From positions 1 to 33,210 of the forward strand of contig CALFNB010000074.1 of the NCBI GenBank assembly GCA_937902425.1: 33,210 nt of DNA, in the 5' to 3' direction. The notes under the pieces were generated by a model. That model was not told the origin of the DNA and did not search any database. It saw only the letters and a program-made list of their open reading frames with translations. The position numbers and the translations under genes are program-made. Source of the DNA: an uncultured Acetobacteraceae bacterium (lineage in GTDB: Bacteria > Pseudomonadota > Alphaproteobacteria > Acetobacterales > Acetobacteraceae). This document shows, in pieces, positions 24,406 to 32,786 of the stretch; the first letter of the stretch is position 1; each line of letters starts with the position of its first letter.

Positions 24406-25473
24406 TCAGGGTGCGGTGATCCGATACACCCGCGCCGCGGTGCCGCTGTAGAGAGCTTTCTTTTCGGCGGCTGACGCATTGGCCGTGATCCGCTTGAAGG
24501 CGTTCCACAGCTCGGTGTAGCCGCACGACTGCTTGTCCGGCGGGAAGTTGCTTTCGAACATGCAGCGATCAACGCCGAAGGCTTCGATGCAAGGTTCGAC
24601 ATACTGGCGCCACGCAGCGGCGAGGTCCTCGGACGAGGGCGGAATGTCGCGCTCGTGGAAGTCGAACCCGAAGGAGACCATGCCGATGCCGCCAAGTTTC
24701 ATATTGACGTTCGGGCATTTCGCCAGTTCGGCGATATCCTTGCGCCAGCCGGCGAGAATCTCCGGTCGGCGCCCCGAATAAGGCCCGACGCCAAGCACGC
24801 CGCCGACATGGTTCAGGATGATGGTGGTGTTCGGGAACGCACGGGCGAGATCGATCGCGTCCGGTAGTTGCGGATGATACTGCCACGACTCGAAACTCAG
24901 TCCCAACGGTTCCAACCGGGCGAATCCCTCACGAAACTTCGGGTCCATCACCTGATGCAGCGCCACGGTGCGAGAGGCGAACTTGCTGATCGCCTCATGG
25001 GTGTCCCAGGCCACGCCGTGGCGGATGCCGCGCAAACGCCCGCCGGCGACCGCGATTTCGGCCTCCAGCAATTCGCGCACGCGCGCGCCGACGGTAAGGT
25101 CGCCGCCGCCCACGATCGCCTCGGCGACACGGCAAGGGCCATAATTGCCCGAGGCACTCATCGCCGCGATGCCGTTGACGAACTCGACCTCGCCCACCGG
25201 CGCCATCTCGCGTGAGCCGTCCTTGCGGTACATCGCGCGGCATTCGAGGAACACCGTCGAGACGATGTTGTGCCCGCCGCCGATATCGGCCAGCAGATTG
25301 GGCAACAGGTACTGTCCGCGATGCGGCGTGTCCCAGAAATGGTGGTGCGGATCGATGATCGGCAGATCCGGCTCCAGTGCCGCTTCGTTGGGGCGCTTCG
25401 CCAGCCATGCTTTCAGCGCGGCGTCATCGCGATAAGTGGTGCCACGAAATTCACCTTTCGAGTCTCCGGTCAT
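24406..25473 (-). CDS. Amidohydrolase_2 family hydrolase
   Basis: A 355-aa metal-dependent hydrolase. IIDPHHHFWDTP near the N-terminus supplies the HxH metal pair, GIRHGVAWD (about 145) and IILNHVGGVLGVGPYSGRR (about 220) supply barrel histidines, and DRCMFESNFPPDK (about 305) carries the catalytic acidic segment in its usual variant (ESNFP rather than GTD). This is the lactonase/decarboxylase-like group often found in aromatic and terpenoid degradation clusters. Start 25473 is preferred to the in-frame ATG two codons earlier because AAGGAGGGA is 7-8 bases from the former and abuts the latter. It is the second gene of the minus-strand operon, upstream of the OCH-like hydrolase. The substrate could be a lactone or enol ester from a monooxygenase step, by inference. 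Confidence 0.85.
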   Translation of the reverse strand: MTGDSKGEFRGTTYRDDAALKAWLAKRPNEAALEPDLPIIDPHHHFWDTPHRGQYLLPNLLADIGGGHNIVSTVFLECRAMYRKDGSREMAPVGEVEFVNGIAAMSASGNYGPCRVAEAIVGGGDLTVGARVRELLEAEIAVAGGRLRGIRHGVAWDTHEAISKFASRTVALHQVMDPKFREGFARLEPLGLSFESWQYHPQLPDAIDLARAFPNTTIILNHVGGVLGVGPYSGRRPEILAGWRKDIAELAKCPNVNMKLGGIGMVSFGFDFHERDIPPSSEDLAAAWRQYVEPCIEAFGVDRCMFESNFPPDKQSCGYTELWNAFKRITANASAAEKKALYSGTAARVYRITAP

Positions 25474-25497
25474 TTGCATTCCCTCCTTATGATTTCT

Positions 25498-26004
25498 TCA
25501 GTCGGCGACCAAACGAGGTGTCAGGGGCTTGCACACACGCACACCCTGACGCCCGATCAACGTTTCGGCTTCGGCGCGCGAAGCGACGACCGCGATGCCG
25601 CGCCGTCGCACGCTGCGGTCAAGCCCGATTGATTCCGCCCATTGTACCGGGATTGGCATGTCGGCGCCCTCTTCGACCACCACCAGAGCGCCTTCCATCG
25701 GCACGTCGGGCGTCTGATCGATACCGGAGAGCACATTCCGGTGCCAGTTGTTCATCCTCTCCCGCCATTCGCCGGTGCCCTGAGGGCCGGCCTTGGCGCG
25801 GTAGGTCGCACTGCTGAACACCTCCGGACCAGTGACCTGGTGCAGGGCGACGAAGGGGGACGCGTGGGGGGCCAGCGATTCGAACCGCTGGGTTGCCTGG
25901 ATGCCGGGGATGGAAATCAATTTCTTCATATGGGCAAGGTACCAGTCGTCCCATTCGGCACGGCGCGCGACGTCGATCAACGCCATTTCCACCATGTAGA
26001 TCAT
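25498..26004 (-). CDS. Conserved hypothetical, possible dimeric alpha-beta barrel (EthD-like)
   Basis: A 168-aa protein, first gene of the five-gene operon. The N-terminus MIYMVEMALIDVARRAEWDDW, followed by YLAHMKKLISIPGIQATQRF, looks like a ferredoxin-like alpha-beta barrel subunit of the EthD/antibiotic-biosynthesis-monooxygenase kind: strand, helix, then a strand with a substrate-contacting RF. The C-terminal half (VPMEGALVVVEEGA, GLDRSVRRRGIAVV) may be a second degenerate repeat. GGGAGGA lies ahead of the ATG. Proteins of this look occur with catabolic oxygenase clusters, but I cannot assign a reaction. The gap to the following gene is about 20 bases, so co-transcription is likely. Confidence 0.7.
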   Translation of the reverse strand: MIYMVEMALIDVARRAEWDDWYLAHMKKLISIPGIQATQRFESLAPHASPFVALHQVTGPEVFSSATYRAKAGPQGTGEWRERMNNWHRNVLSGIDQTPDVPMEGALVVVEEGADMPIPVQWAESIGLDRSVRRRGIAVVASRAEAETLIGRQGVRVCKPLTPRLVAD

Positions 26005-26237
26005 CGCCGCGTCCTCCCGATGTATGGATTGGCTCTGGGCCGCGCCCTCGCAGTTTCCCCCACGGGCATTGTCCCTCCTTTCGGTTCCCGGCCGAATGGG
26101 TCACGTTACCCGCGATTGGGGGCGCGCGCCAATTCGCGGTGAACCCCTGTTGGCGATGAGGCCCGGAGTTCAGATCGAAATGTCATGCCGCGCGCGGCGA
26201 TGGGACAATCATACAGGTTGAGATATGAACTCCGGTT

Positions 26238-26522
26238 ATGCGCATCCTGTTAGTACTGACTGTTATCATCGTCTTCGGCGCGCTGTTGGTGATCGACACC
26301 GCGGCGCTGCTGCGTCTGGGCTTGTATTGCGTCTCCGGCGGTTGCGGTATTCCTCCAACCTGGATCGCGATCGGAGGTGGGGGACTGGCGCTCGGTGCGT
26401 GGTTGTTGGTCAGGCGGCGTCGTGCCAACGTGAAAATCGCGAGAGTTAAGCGGACCGCGCGGCCCAGACCGTCACGTGGAAAAACGGCCGCGCGAGGAAA
26501 GCCGAAACGGGCGAAACAGTAG
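26238..26522 (+). CDS. Small two-helix membrane protein with basic tail
   Basis: A 94-aa protein with two hydrophobic segments: ILLVLTVIIVFGALLVIDTAALL (about 3-25) and WIAIGGGGLALGAWLLV (about 42-58). A strongly basic C-terminus follows (RRRRANVKIARVKRTARPRP and onward, ending KPKRAKQ). Between the segments is a C-V-S-G-G-C loop whose two cysteines could pair. It has no recognised family. The ribosome binding site is weak, so it is less certain than its neighbours. The basic tail would be cytoplasmic and could bind nucleic acid or lipid head groups. Confidence 0.5.
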   Translation: MRILLVLTVIIVFGALLVIDTAALLRLGLYCVSGGCGIPPTWIAIGGGGLALGAWLLVRRRRANVKIARVKRTARPRPSRGKTAARGKPKRAKQ

Positions 26523-26530
26523 CGTGGTTC

Positions 26531-28111
26531 TCAATGAAGTCCCGTTCGAGACGCGCGGTCCGGTGCATCTCCCGTGACCTTGAACAGCGCGGCGAAATCC
26601 GACCGCGATACCAGCGTGAGGCAGCGTGGGATGAAGTTGGCGAGATCTGGATCCGCTCCCGCTTCCAGCAGCAGAACGTAATCGAAATCAACCAGCGCGG
26701 GCAGCGCGAGATCCGGATCGGCCACGAGTTCGGCATGGGATGGGATGTCGTGCGCCTCGCGGGCCAGCCTCGCACAGGCGGGCCGCGAATAGATTGGCTG
26801 CTGCGCCGGATTGGCGAACAGCACCGGCCAGAATGCGCCTCGCTCGATCAGCAACAGCGCCGGCAAATGATAATCGGCGCGCAGCCCATTCGACAACCGG
26901 CGCGCGCGCGGTCCCGCGTCCCAATAAGCCGGGGCTTCTTCCTGTGAAACATTGGGGAAGTACACTTTCGCGGTTGGCGGGACGGTGGCGATGACGGCGC
27001 GCAACTCGCTGAGGTCGTGCCGATGTCCTGTCCACACCCACGCCACGACCGCCATCCGCACGGTGAACAGCACGATGCATGCCGCGGCGGTCACCCGATA
27101 CGCCACATGGTGTTCCACGCGGCTTCGATCCACCGCCGCGAACACCAGGAAGCCGAGCATGACGGTAACGCGCATGTCGAGAAAACTCCCACCCATCAAA
27201 TCGAACGGGAGCACGAACCAGGCGACCGGCAGCACCACGACGGCCGGCACGGCGCGTGGCGCCACGACAAGCCACCCGAATGCGACACCCAACGCGATGC
27301 CGCCATAGACGAGCACCGCGCTGATCATGTCGAGCGGGAAGACATAATTGATGAACGGGCTCGCCGCGTTCTCCAGTTTGACATGCGCCGGCGGCCACTG
27401 CATCGCGGCCGGCGCGTCGCGCGATGTCGTGAGCGTCGACAGCAGGATCGGGCCGGCCAGCATCGCCAACAATCCAGCCGAGCGGACGAGTAGCGCGTGA
27501 AAGTTCCGCATCGCGCGCAGTTCGGCGGCGCCGATCAGCACGAGGAAGAACACCAACCCCACGAAGTGGCAGAAGAACAACAGGATCGATGCCGCCATGG
27601 CGCCCGCGATGGTGGCGAGCGGCCGACGTTCCCGCCAGACCATCCAGCCGGCGGCGCATGGCATCGCCAGCCCGCGGCCGATCCGCCAGTTCAGAAATCC
27701 AAGCAGGAAGGTGCTGTTATAAGCGACGAGGCCCGAGCCAGGCGGCCAGCACGAACGCCGCCCAAACAAGGCGCGGTGCAACGTCAGCACGCCGGCCAGG
27801 TTCAGCAACAGCACGCCACCCAGCAGGCAACGGCCGGCGGCATGGATGGGAAGCAGATGCAGCAACCCAAGGCCGATCACGTCGCCGGCCAGGTTGGGGA
27901 TGATGGTCCATTCCGGAGTGAAGATACGGCCGAGCACCGGATCGCCAGGACCAGCGGCCAACAGCACCAGCCGAGCCAGATGGTTCGGGTAGTCCAATAC
28001 CGGCGGCACGTCGGTGATCAGCAGCGGGGCCAGCGGGATGCCTGACAGCGCGGTCACTGATGCCCACCACGCCACGGGCTCGGTGCTGACACATTCAGGA
28101 CCGGGACTCAT
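26531..28111 (-). CDS. Multipass membrane protein, possible GT-C-type glycosyltransferase
   Basis: A 526-aa polytopic inner-membrane protein with roughly ten hydrophobic segments and a soluble C-terminal part from about residue 390. Near the N-terminus it has LLITDVPPVLDYPNHLARL: an acidic/Pro motif in the first periplasmic loop, followed by multiple helices. This is reminiscent of GT-C glycosyltransferases (Asp in the first loop) or of uncharacterised membrane proteins carrying the DYPNHLAR signature; I cannot choose between them. The start ATG at 28111 overlaps the stop of the upstream acyltransferase gene (ATGA), indicating translational coupling and a joint function, probably modification of a cell-surface polysaccharide or lipid. 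A longer upstream frame exists but would overlap the acyltransferase gene antiparallel to its own reading frame and is rejected. Confidence 0.75.
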   Translation of the reverse strand: MSPGPECVSTEPVAWWASVTALSGIPLAPLLITDVPPVLDYPNHLARLVLLAAGPGDPVLGRIFTPEWTIIPNLAGDVIGLGLLHLLPIHAAGRCLLGGVLLLNLAGVLTLHRALFGRRSCWPPGSGLVAYNSTFLLGFLNWRIGRGLAMPCAAGWMVWRERRPLATIAGAMAASILLFFCHFVGLVFFLVLIGAAELRAMRNFHALLVRSAGLLAMLAGPILLSTLTTSRDAPAAMQWPPAHVKLENAASPFINYVFPLDMISAVLVYGGIALGVAFGWLVVAPRAVPAVVVLPVAWFVLPFDLMGGSFLDMRVTVMLGFLVFAAVDRSRVEHHVAYRVTAAACIVLFTVRMAVVAWVWTGHRHDLSELRAVIATVPPTAKVYFPNVSQEEAPAYWDAGPRARRLSNGLRADYHLPALLLIERGAFWPVLFANPAQQPIYSRPACARLAREAHDIPSHAELVADPDLALPALVDFDYVLLLEAGADPDLANFIPRCLTLVSRSDFAALFKVTGDAPDRASRTGLH

Positions 28112-29271
28112 GCCATCAGCCGGCTGATTCGGACCGCCGGCCGGTCCACCAGGCGCTCGAATCCCGTGGCGACGAGCAAGACAACAGCGACGAAACCGAT
28201 GAAGGTGACGGCGACCGCCTCGGGCTGGGGTAACACGCCGGCCAAAGGAATGAACCCGGCACAGGCAAGGGTGAACATGATCGGAAAGTGCGACAGATAA
28301 ATGCTGAACGACAGCCGGCCGAGCTGGCGGCATGACGACAGCGACCGCTGCGCGAACGGGTTGAGCAGCACGCCCACGAACAGAGCCACCGCGGCGCACT
28401 GACTCTGGAATTGAAACAGGTTCGGCGCGGCGACCGGTGCGAACCGGGCGATCGCGACGCGCGCGGCTTCCAGTACGGTCCAGTCCTTGATGGCGCTCAT
28501 GGTCAGGCCCAGTACGATCAGGGCAGCACCGATCGCCGGTCTGGGAGGGTTTCCCAACCAGGTCGCGCAAAGATGGCCGATGACGAACAAGAACATCGGG
28601 TGTGTGCCAAACAGGATGGCGCACATGATCACGGCGGCCGCGTGTGCTCGCGGCGACCTCGCGCGCAGCATCACAAGCGCAAGCAACAGCAGCGATCCAT
28701 ATAGTTCCAGATGCAACGACCAGGACGGCGCGTTGAGCGCGTGCTCCAGCAACGGAAGCCGGCCGGCGATCGGCGCGAACAGTGTGTATTCGCGGTACCC
28801 CAGAATGAGGCTGTCGAGGGTGATTTCGCGCAGCAGATGAGTCAGCGTCGTCGCACCGCTGGAGTCCATCGCCAACCAGCCTGAACCGGTTACGCGCGCG
28901 GCCATGATGTGCGCATTCGGCATCGCCGCCAGCAAGATCAGCGCGAGGACCGCGGCGGCGGTGACCGGGACACCCAGGCGAACCAGCCGCTTCAGGGCCT
29001 GGCGCGGCCATGCGCCGCCTCGCGCGAACGACGGCGTGAGCACCGCGCCGCTGATCAGGAAGAAGACATAAACCGCCGTGTGCCCATCCCACAGCACATG
29101 CAGCGGCGCGACGGCGTGCTCCGCGGTGTCGGGCAGGAAGCCGGTGACGAAGTGCAGCAGTACGACCTGCAGCGCGGCGATGCCTCGGAGACCTTCCAGG
29201 AACTGGACCTTGCCGGGCCTGGTCAACTCAGGGCCCAGGCGATCGATCGATGCGCATGTTGTTTCCTTCAA
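28108..29271 (-). CDS. Acyltransferase-3 family membrane protein (OafA/YrhL type)
   Basis: A 387-aa integral membrane acyltransferase. The family N-terminus FLEGLRGIAALQVVLLHFVTG (about 24-44) contains RGxAA and a probable catalytic His. VYVFFLISGAVLTPSFARGG (about 68-87) is the F-F-x-x-S/G signature, and HLELYGSLLLLAL follows mid-protein. About ten transmembrane helices are predicted by eye. Such enzymes move acetyl or other acyl groups across the membrane onto polysaccharides, lipid A, peptidoglycan or macrolides. GAAGGAAA lies upstream of the ATG at 29271. It is coupled by ATGA to the next membrane protein and diverges from the GMC genes across 155 bases. The acceptor is unknown but is probably an envelope glycan. 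Confidence 0.88.
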   Translation of the reverse strand: MKETTCASIDRLGPELTRPGKVQFLEGLRGIAALQVVLLHFVTGFLPDTAEHAVAPLHVLWDGHTAVYVFFLISGAVLTPSFARGGAWPRQALKRLVRLGVPVTAAAVLALILLAAMPNAHIMAARVTGSGWLAMDSSGATTLTHLLREITLDSLILGYREYTLFAPIAGRLPLLEHALNAPSWSLHLELYGSLLLLALVMLRARSPRAHAAAVIMCAILFGTHPMFLFVIGHLCATWLGNPPRPAIGAALIVLGLTMSAIKDWTVLEAARVAIARFAPVAAPNLFQFQSQCAAVALFVGVLLNPFAQRSLSSCRQLGRLSFSIYLSHFPIMFTLACAGFIPLAGVLPQPEAVAVTFIGFVAVVLLVATGFERLVDRPAVRISRLMA

Positions 29272-29426
29272 CCCATGGCGGGTGGCGGCCCTTCGTCACC
29301 ATGCCGTATTTGGCCGGCTCGTCGAAGCGGGGCGGGCCGGGATCGACTTCATCACTGTCGGGAAGCTATGAATAGCTTGGCCAAGAGACCGGATCGCCGC
29401 GCTCGCGCGGACCAAGGAGCGGCGGA

Positions 29427-31025
29427 ATGAACGAAAAAGTGGACGTGTTGATCATCGGCTCCGGCGCTTCGGGCGCCGCGGTGGCGTGGAGCCTGGCCGA
29501 GACCAAGATGCGTATCCTGTGCCTGGAACAGGGCGATTGGATGAAACAATCGGACTACCCGAGCAACGGACGGGACTGGGAAGCGCGACTGTTCGACGAT
29601 TTTTCCACCAGCCCTAATCGGCGCGGGCGGCCGACGGATTATCCCATCAACGACGACAACTCGCCGATCAAGGTGGTCAATTTCAACGGCGTTGGCGGCA
29701 GCACGATCATGTACACGGGGCACTATCCCCGGCTGCATCCGTCGGATTTCCGGGTCCGCACGCTGGATGGCGTCGCCGACGACTGGCCGATCGATTACGC
29801 GACGCTGGAGCCGTTCTTCGCCGAAAATGACCGCATGACCGGCGTCTCGGGGCTGGCTGGCGATCCGGCATATCCGCCGAAGCAGCCACCCATGCCGCCG
29901 CTGCCTTTGGGCAAGAGCGGCACACGATTCGCGCATGCGATGAACCAGCTTGGCTGGCACTGGTGGCCGTCGGACACCTCGGTCGCCACGACTGAGTATG
30001 ACGGACGCGCGCCGTGCATCAATCTCGGTCATTGCACGCCGGCCTGCGCGCAAGGTGCGAAGGCGAGCACGGACATCACGTACTGGCCGCATGCGATCCG
30101 CGCCGGAGTGGAACTGCGCACGCGCTGCCGGGTGCGGGAGATCACGGTTGACGAACACGGCATGGCCTCGGGCGCGATTTATTACGACGCCGACGGGAAG
30201 GAGCAATTCCAGCCGGCCGAGGTCGTCATCATGGCCTGCAACGGCGTGGGCACGCCTCGATTGCTTCTGAATTCGGTCTCGGGGCGGTTTCCCAACGGGC
30301 TGGCCAACGCCAGCGGCCTGGTGGGCAAGAACCTGATGTTCCATCCGTATGCTCAGGTTTTCGGCTATGTGGAGGAGCCGCTGGACAGCAATCGCGGGCC
30401 GCCGCTGTGCCTGTGGAGCAAGGAGTTTTACGAGACCGATATGAGCCGCGGTTTCGTTCGGGGCTACGCATTTCAGTTTGGCCGCGGCATCGGGCCGGTC
30501 ACCGAGGCGATTATCAGCGAGGCGGACGGGCGGCTGCCCTGGGGTGCGGAGCATCACAGCGCGTTTCGGCGGTTGGTCGGGCGGCGCATTGGCCTGTCGG
30601 CGATCTGCGAGGACCTGCCGGAGGAACACAACCGGGTGACAATCGATCCGGTGCTGAAGGACGGGCACGGCATTCCGGCGCCGAAGGTCGATTATACGCT
30701 CAGCGAGAATTCGTTGCGCATGATGGATCACGGTATCGCGCGGGCGAAGGAAGTGCTGGCGGCGGCGGGGGCGACGAATGTCGGTGTGCAGAGCCCGATC
30801 CTGAACGGTGGTTGGCATCTTCTGGGCACGGCACGCATGGGGACGGATCCGGAGCGGTCGGTGGTGAACGAGTGGGGACGGTGCCACGACGTTAAGAACC
30901 TGTTCATCGTCGACGGCAGCATTTTCGTGACCTCTGGCGGAGTGAACCCGACCTGCACCATCCAGGCGCTGGCGCTGTACATCGCGGACGCCATGAAGCA
31001 GCGCCTGGCGACGTTGTTCGATTGA
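29427..31025 (+). CDS. GMC-family FAD oxidoreductase with three-cysteine Fe-S motif (copy 1)
   Basis: A 532-aa GMC flavoprotein. The FAD-binding GSGASGAAVAWSLAE is at about 11-25, and NFNGVGGSTIMYTGHYPRLH at about 84-103 is the second FAD region. The probable catalytic pair is His464 (WHLLGTARMG) and Asn507 (GGVNPTCTIQALAL). Cys197, Cys203 and Cys207 form C-x5-C-x3-C, the spacing reported for the 3Fe-4S cluster in bacterial FAD-glucose dehydrogenase catalytic subunits, so electrons probably leave via Fe-S to a cytochrome or quinone rather than O2. AAGGAG precedes the ATG. There is no signal peptide; related enzymes are exported attached to a Tat-bearing small subunit, but the small subunit downstream also lacks one. 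It is a tandem paralogue of the following gene. The substrate is likely a sugar or alcohol. Confidence 0.9.
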   Translation: MNEKVDVLIIGSGASGAAVAWSLAETKMRILCLEQGDWMKQSDYPSNGRDWEARLFDDFSTSPNRRGRPTDYPINDDNSPIKVVNFNGVGGSTIMYTGHYPRLHPSDFRVRTLDGVADDWPIDYATLEPFFAENDRMTGVSGLAGDPAYPPKQPPMPPLPLGKSGTRFAHAMNQLGWHWWPSDTSVATTEYDGRAPCINLGHCTPACAQGAKASTDITYWPHAIRAGVELRTRCRVREITVDEHGMASGAIYYDADGKEQFQPAEVVIMACNGVGTPRLLLNSVSGRFPNGLANASGLVGKNLMFHPYAQVFGYVEEPLDSNRGPPLCLWSKEFYETDMSRGFVRGYAFQFGRGIGPVTEAIISEADGRLPWGAEHHSAFRRLVGRRIGLSAICEDLPEEHNRVTIDPVLKDGHGIPAPKVDYTLSENSLRMMDHGIARAKEVLAAAGATNVGVQSPILNGGWHLLGTARMGTDPERSVVNEWGRCHDVKNLFIVDGSIFVTSGGVNPTCTIQALALYIADAMKQRLATLFD

Positions 31026-31142
31026 TGCGGATGCGACTTTTGTGCCGGTTGACGCCTCGCTGTTTTCGCGAGCAGAGGTGTGCCCGAGAATGATGCTGAG
31101 GGGGTATTGGAATGTATCAATCATTAAGCGGGATAGTGTGAG

Positions 31143-32777
31143 ATGACCGTATCCAGTAAGGCGAAAGGCGATCGACCCAGAGACGCGATCGTCGACGTCC
31201 TGATCGTCGGCTCCGGCGCGTCCGGCGCCGCGGTGGCCTGGAGCCTGGCCGAGACAAAGATGAAAATCCTTTGCCTGGAGCAGGGCGATTGGATGAAACA
31301 ATCCGACTTCCCAAGCAACGGACGGGACTGGGAGGCGCGGCGCTTCAGCGATTTCGACATCAGTCCGAACCGGCGGGCGCGGCCGACGGATTATCCCGTG
31401 AACGACGACAACTCGCCGATGAAGGTCGCCAACTTCAACGGGGTCGGCGGCGGCACGATCATGTTCACCGCGCATTTTCCGCGCATGCACCCGTCGGATT
31501 TTCGCGTGAAGTCGCTGGACGGCGTGGCCGATGACTGGCCGATCGATTACGCGACGCTGGAACCGTTTTTCGCCGATAACGACCGCATGATGGGGGTCTC
31601 CGGCCTCGCCGGCGATCCGGCCTGTCCGCCCAGAAATCCGCCGATGCCGCCGCTGCCGCTTGGCAAGACCGGCGCCCGTTACGCCCGCGCGATGAACAAG
31701 CTTGGCTGGCACTGGTGGCCGTCCGACTCCGCCATCGCGACGACCGAGTATGACGGACGGGCGCCATGCATAAATCTCGGACATTGCACGCCGGGGTGCG
31801 CTCAGGGTGCGAAGGCGAGCACGGATATCACGTATTGGCCGCATGCGATCCGGGCCGGGGTCGAGTTGCGGCCGCGTTGCCGGGTGCGAGAAATCACCAC
31901 CAATGAACACGGCATGGCCTCGGGGGCAATTTATTACGATGCCGATGGGATCGAGCGGTTTCAGCCGGCGGAGGTGGTCATTCTGGCCTGCAACGGCATC
32001 GGCACGCCGCGGCTGCTGCTCAATTCGGCATCGTCTCGGTTTTCCAATGGGTTGGCGAATTCCAGTGGTTTGGTAGGCAAGAACCTGATGTTGCATCCAT
32101 GGCCGCAGGTCGGCGGTTACGTCGATGAGCGGGTGGACGGCGATCACGCGCCCATGCTGAGCCTGTGGAGCAAGGAATTCTACGAGACCGACCCGGCGCG
32201 CGATTTCGTCCGCGGCTACACGCTGCAGTTCGCTCGCGGCGGCGGCGTGGTCAGCGAGGCCATCGATAGCGAGGCCGGCGGGCGTTTGCCCTGGGGTGCC
32301 GGCCATCACCGGGTTTATCGCCAATTGTTTCACAAGCGCCTGCGGATCGGGATCGCCTGCGAGGACCTGCCGGAGGAACACAACCGGGTCACTCTCGATC
32401 CGGTGCTGAAGGACAACCATGGCATTCCGGCGCCGAAGATCGATTACGCGATCAGCGAGAACACGCGGCGAATGATGGAGCATGGGATCGCTCGGGCGTC
32501 TGAAATATTGACCGCGGCGAGGGCGACGAACCTGTTTACGTCGCGGACGGTGCTGAACAGTCCAGGGCATTTGCTGGGGACGGCGCGGATGGGTAACGAT
32601 CCGGAACGGTCCGTGGTGAATGCGTGGGGGCGGTGTCACGATGTGAAGAACCTGTTCATCGTCGATGGCAGCATCTGGGTCACGTCGGGTGGGGTAAACC
32701 CGACCTCGACCATTCAGGCGCTGGCGCTTTATATCGCCGACAGTATGAAGCGGCGGCTGGCAACCTTGTTCGATTGA
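31143..32777 (+). CDS. GMC-family FAD oxidoreductase with three-cysteine Fe-S motif (copy 2)
   Basis: A 544-aa tandem paralogue of the preceding gene, with long identical stretches such as GSGASGAAVAWSLAETKM, the segment around CLEQGDWMKQSD, GHCTP.CAQGAKASTDITYW and NLFIVDGSI.VTSGGVNPT. It keeps the FAD motif, Cys209/215/219 (C-x5-C-x3-C), His476 and Asn519. Relative to copy 1 it has a ~12-residue N-terminal extension (MTVSSKAKGDRPRD) and diverges most around the middle substrate region (LSLWSKEFYETDPARDFVRG and nearby). Its start has only a weak ribosome binding site (GGGAT). Stop and small-subunit start are 9 bases apart, so this copy is the one directly coupled to the small subunit. Two catalytic subunits sharing one small subunit could widen substrate range. 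Confidence 0.9.
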   Translation: MTVSSKAKGDRPRDAIVDVLIVGSGASGAAVAWSLAETKMKILCLEQGDWMKQSDFPSNGRDWEARRFSDFDISPNRRARPTDYPVNDDNSPMKVANFNGVGGGTIMFTAHFPRMHPSDFRVKSLDGVADDWPIDYATLEPFFADNDRMMGVSGLAGDPACPPRNPPMPPLPLGKTGARYARAMNKLGWHWWPSDSAIATTEYDGRAPCINLGHCTPGCAQGAKASTDITYWPHAIRAGVELRPRCRVREITTNEHGMASGAIYYDADGIERFQPAEVVILACNGIGTPRLLLNSASSRFSNGLANSSGLVGKNLMLHPWPQVGGYVDERVDGDHAPMLSLWSKEFYETDPARDFVRGYTLQFARGGGVVSEAIDSEAGGRLPWGAGHHRVYRQLFHKRLRIGIACEDLPEEHNRVTLDPVLKDNHGIPAPKIDYAISENTRRMMEHGIARASEILTAARATNLFTSRTVLNSPGHLLGTARMGNDPERSVVNAWGRCHDVKNLFIVDGSIWVTSGGVNPTSTIQALALYIADSMKRRLATLFD

Positions 32778-32786
32778 GGTGTGGGA

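Noticed and set aside
25870-25895. A gcgattcgaaccgc segment resembling a tRNA T-arm
   Set aside because: It lies inside a supported coding region and no acceptor, D or anticodon stems can be found around it.
28112-29092. A 5' extension of the polytopic membrane protein frame
   Set aside because: It overlaps the acyltransferase gene out of frame on the same strand and has no membrane or family character; the ATGA overlap at 28108-28111 gives the better start.
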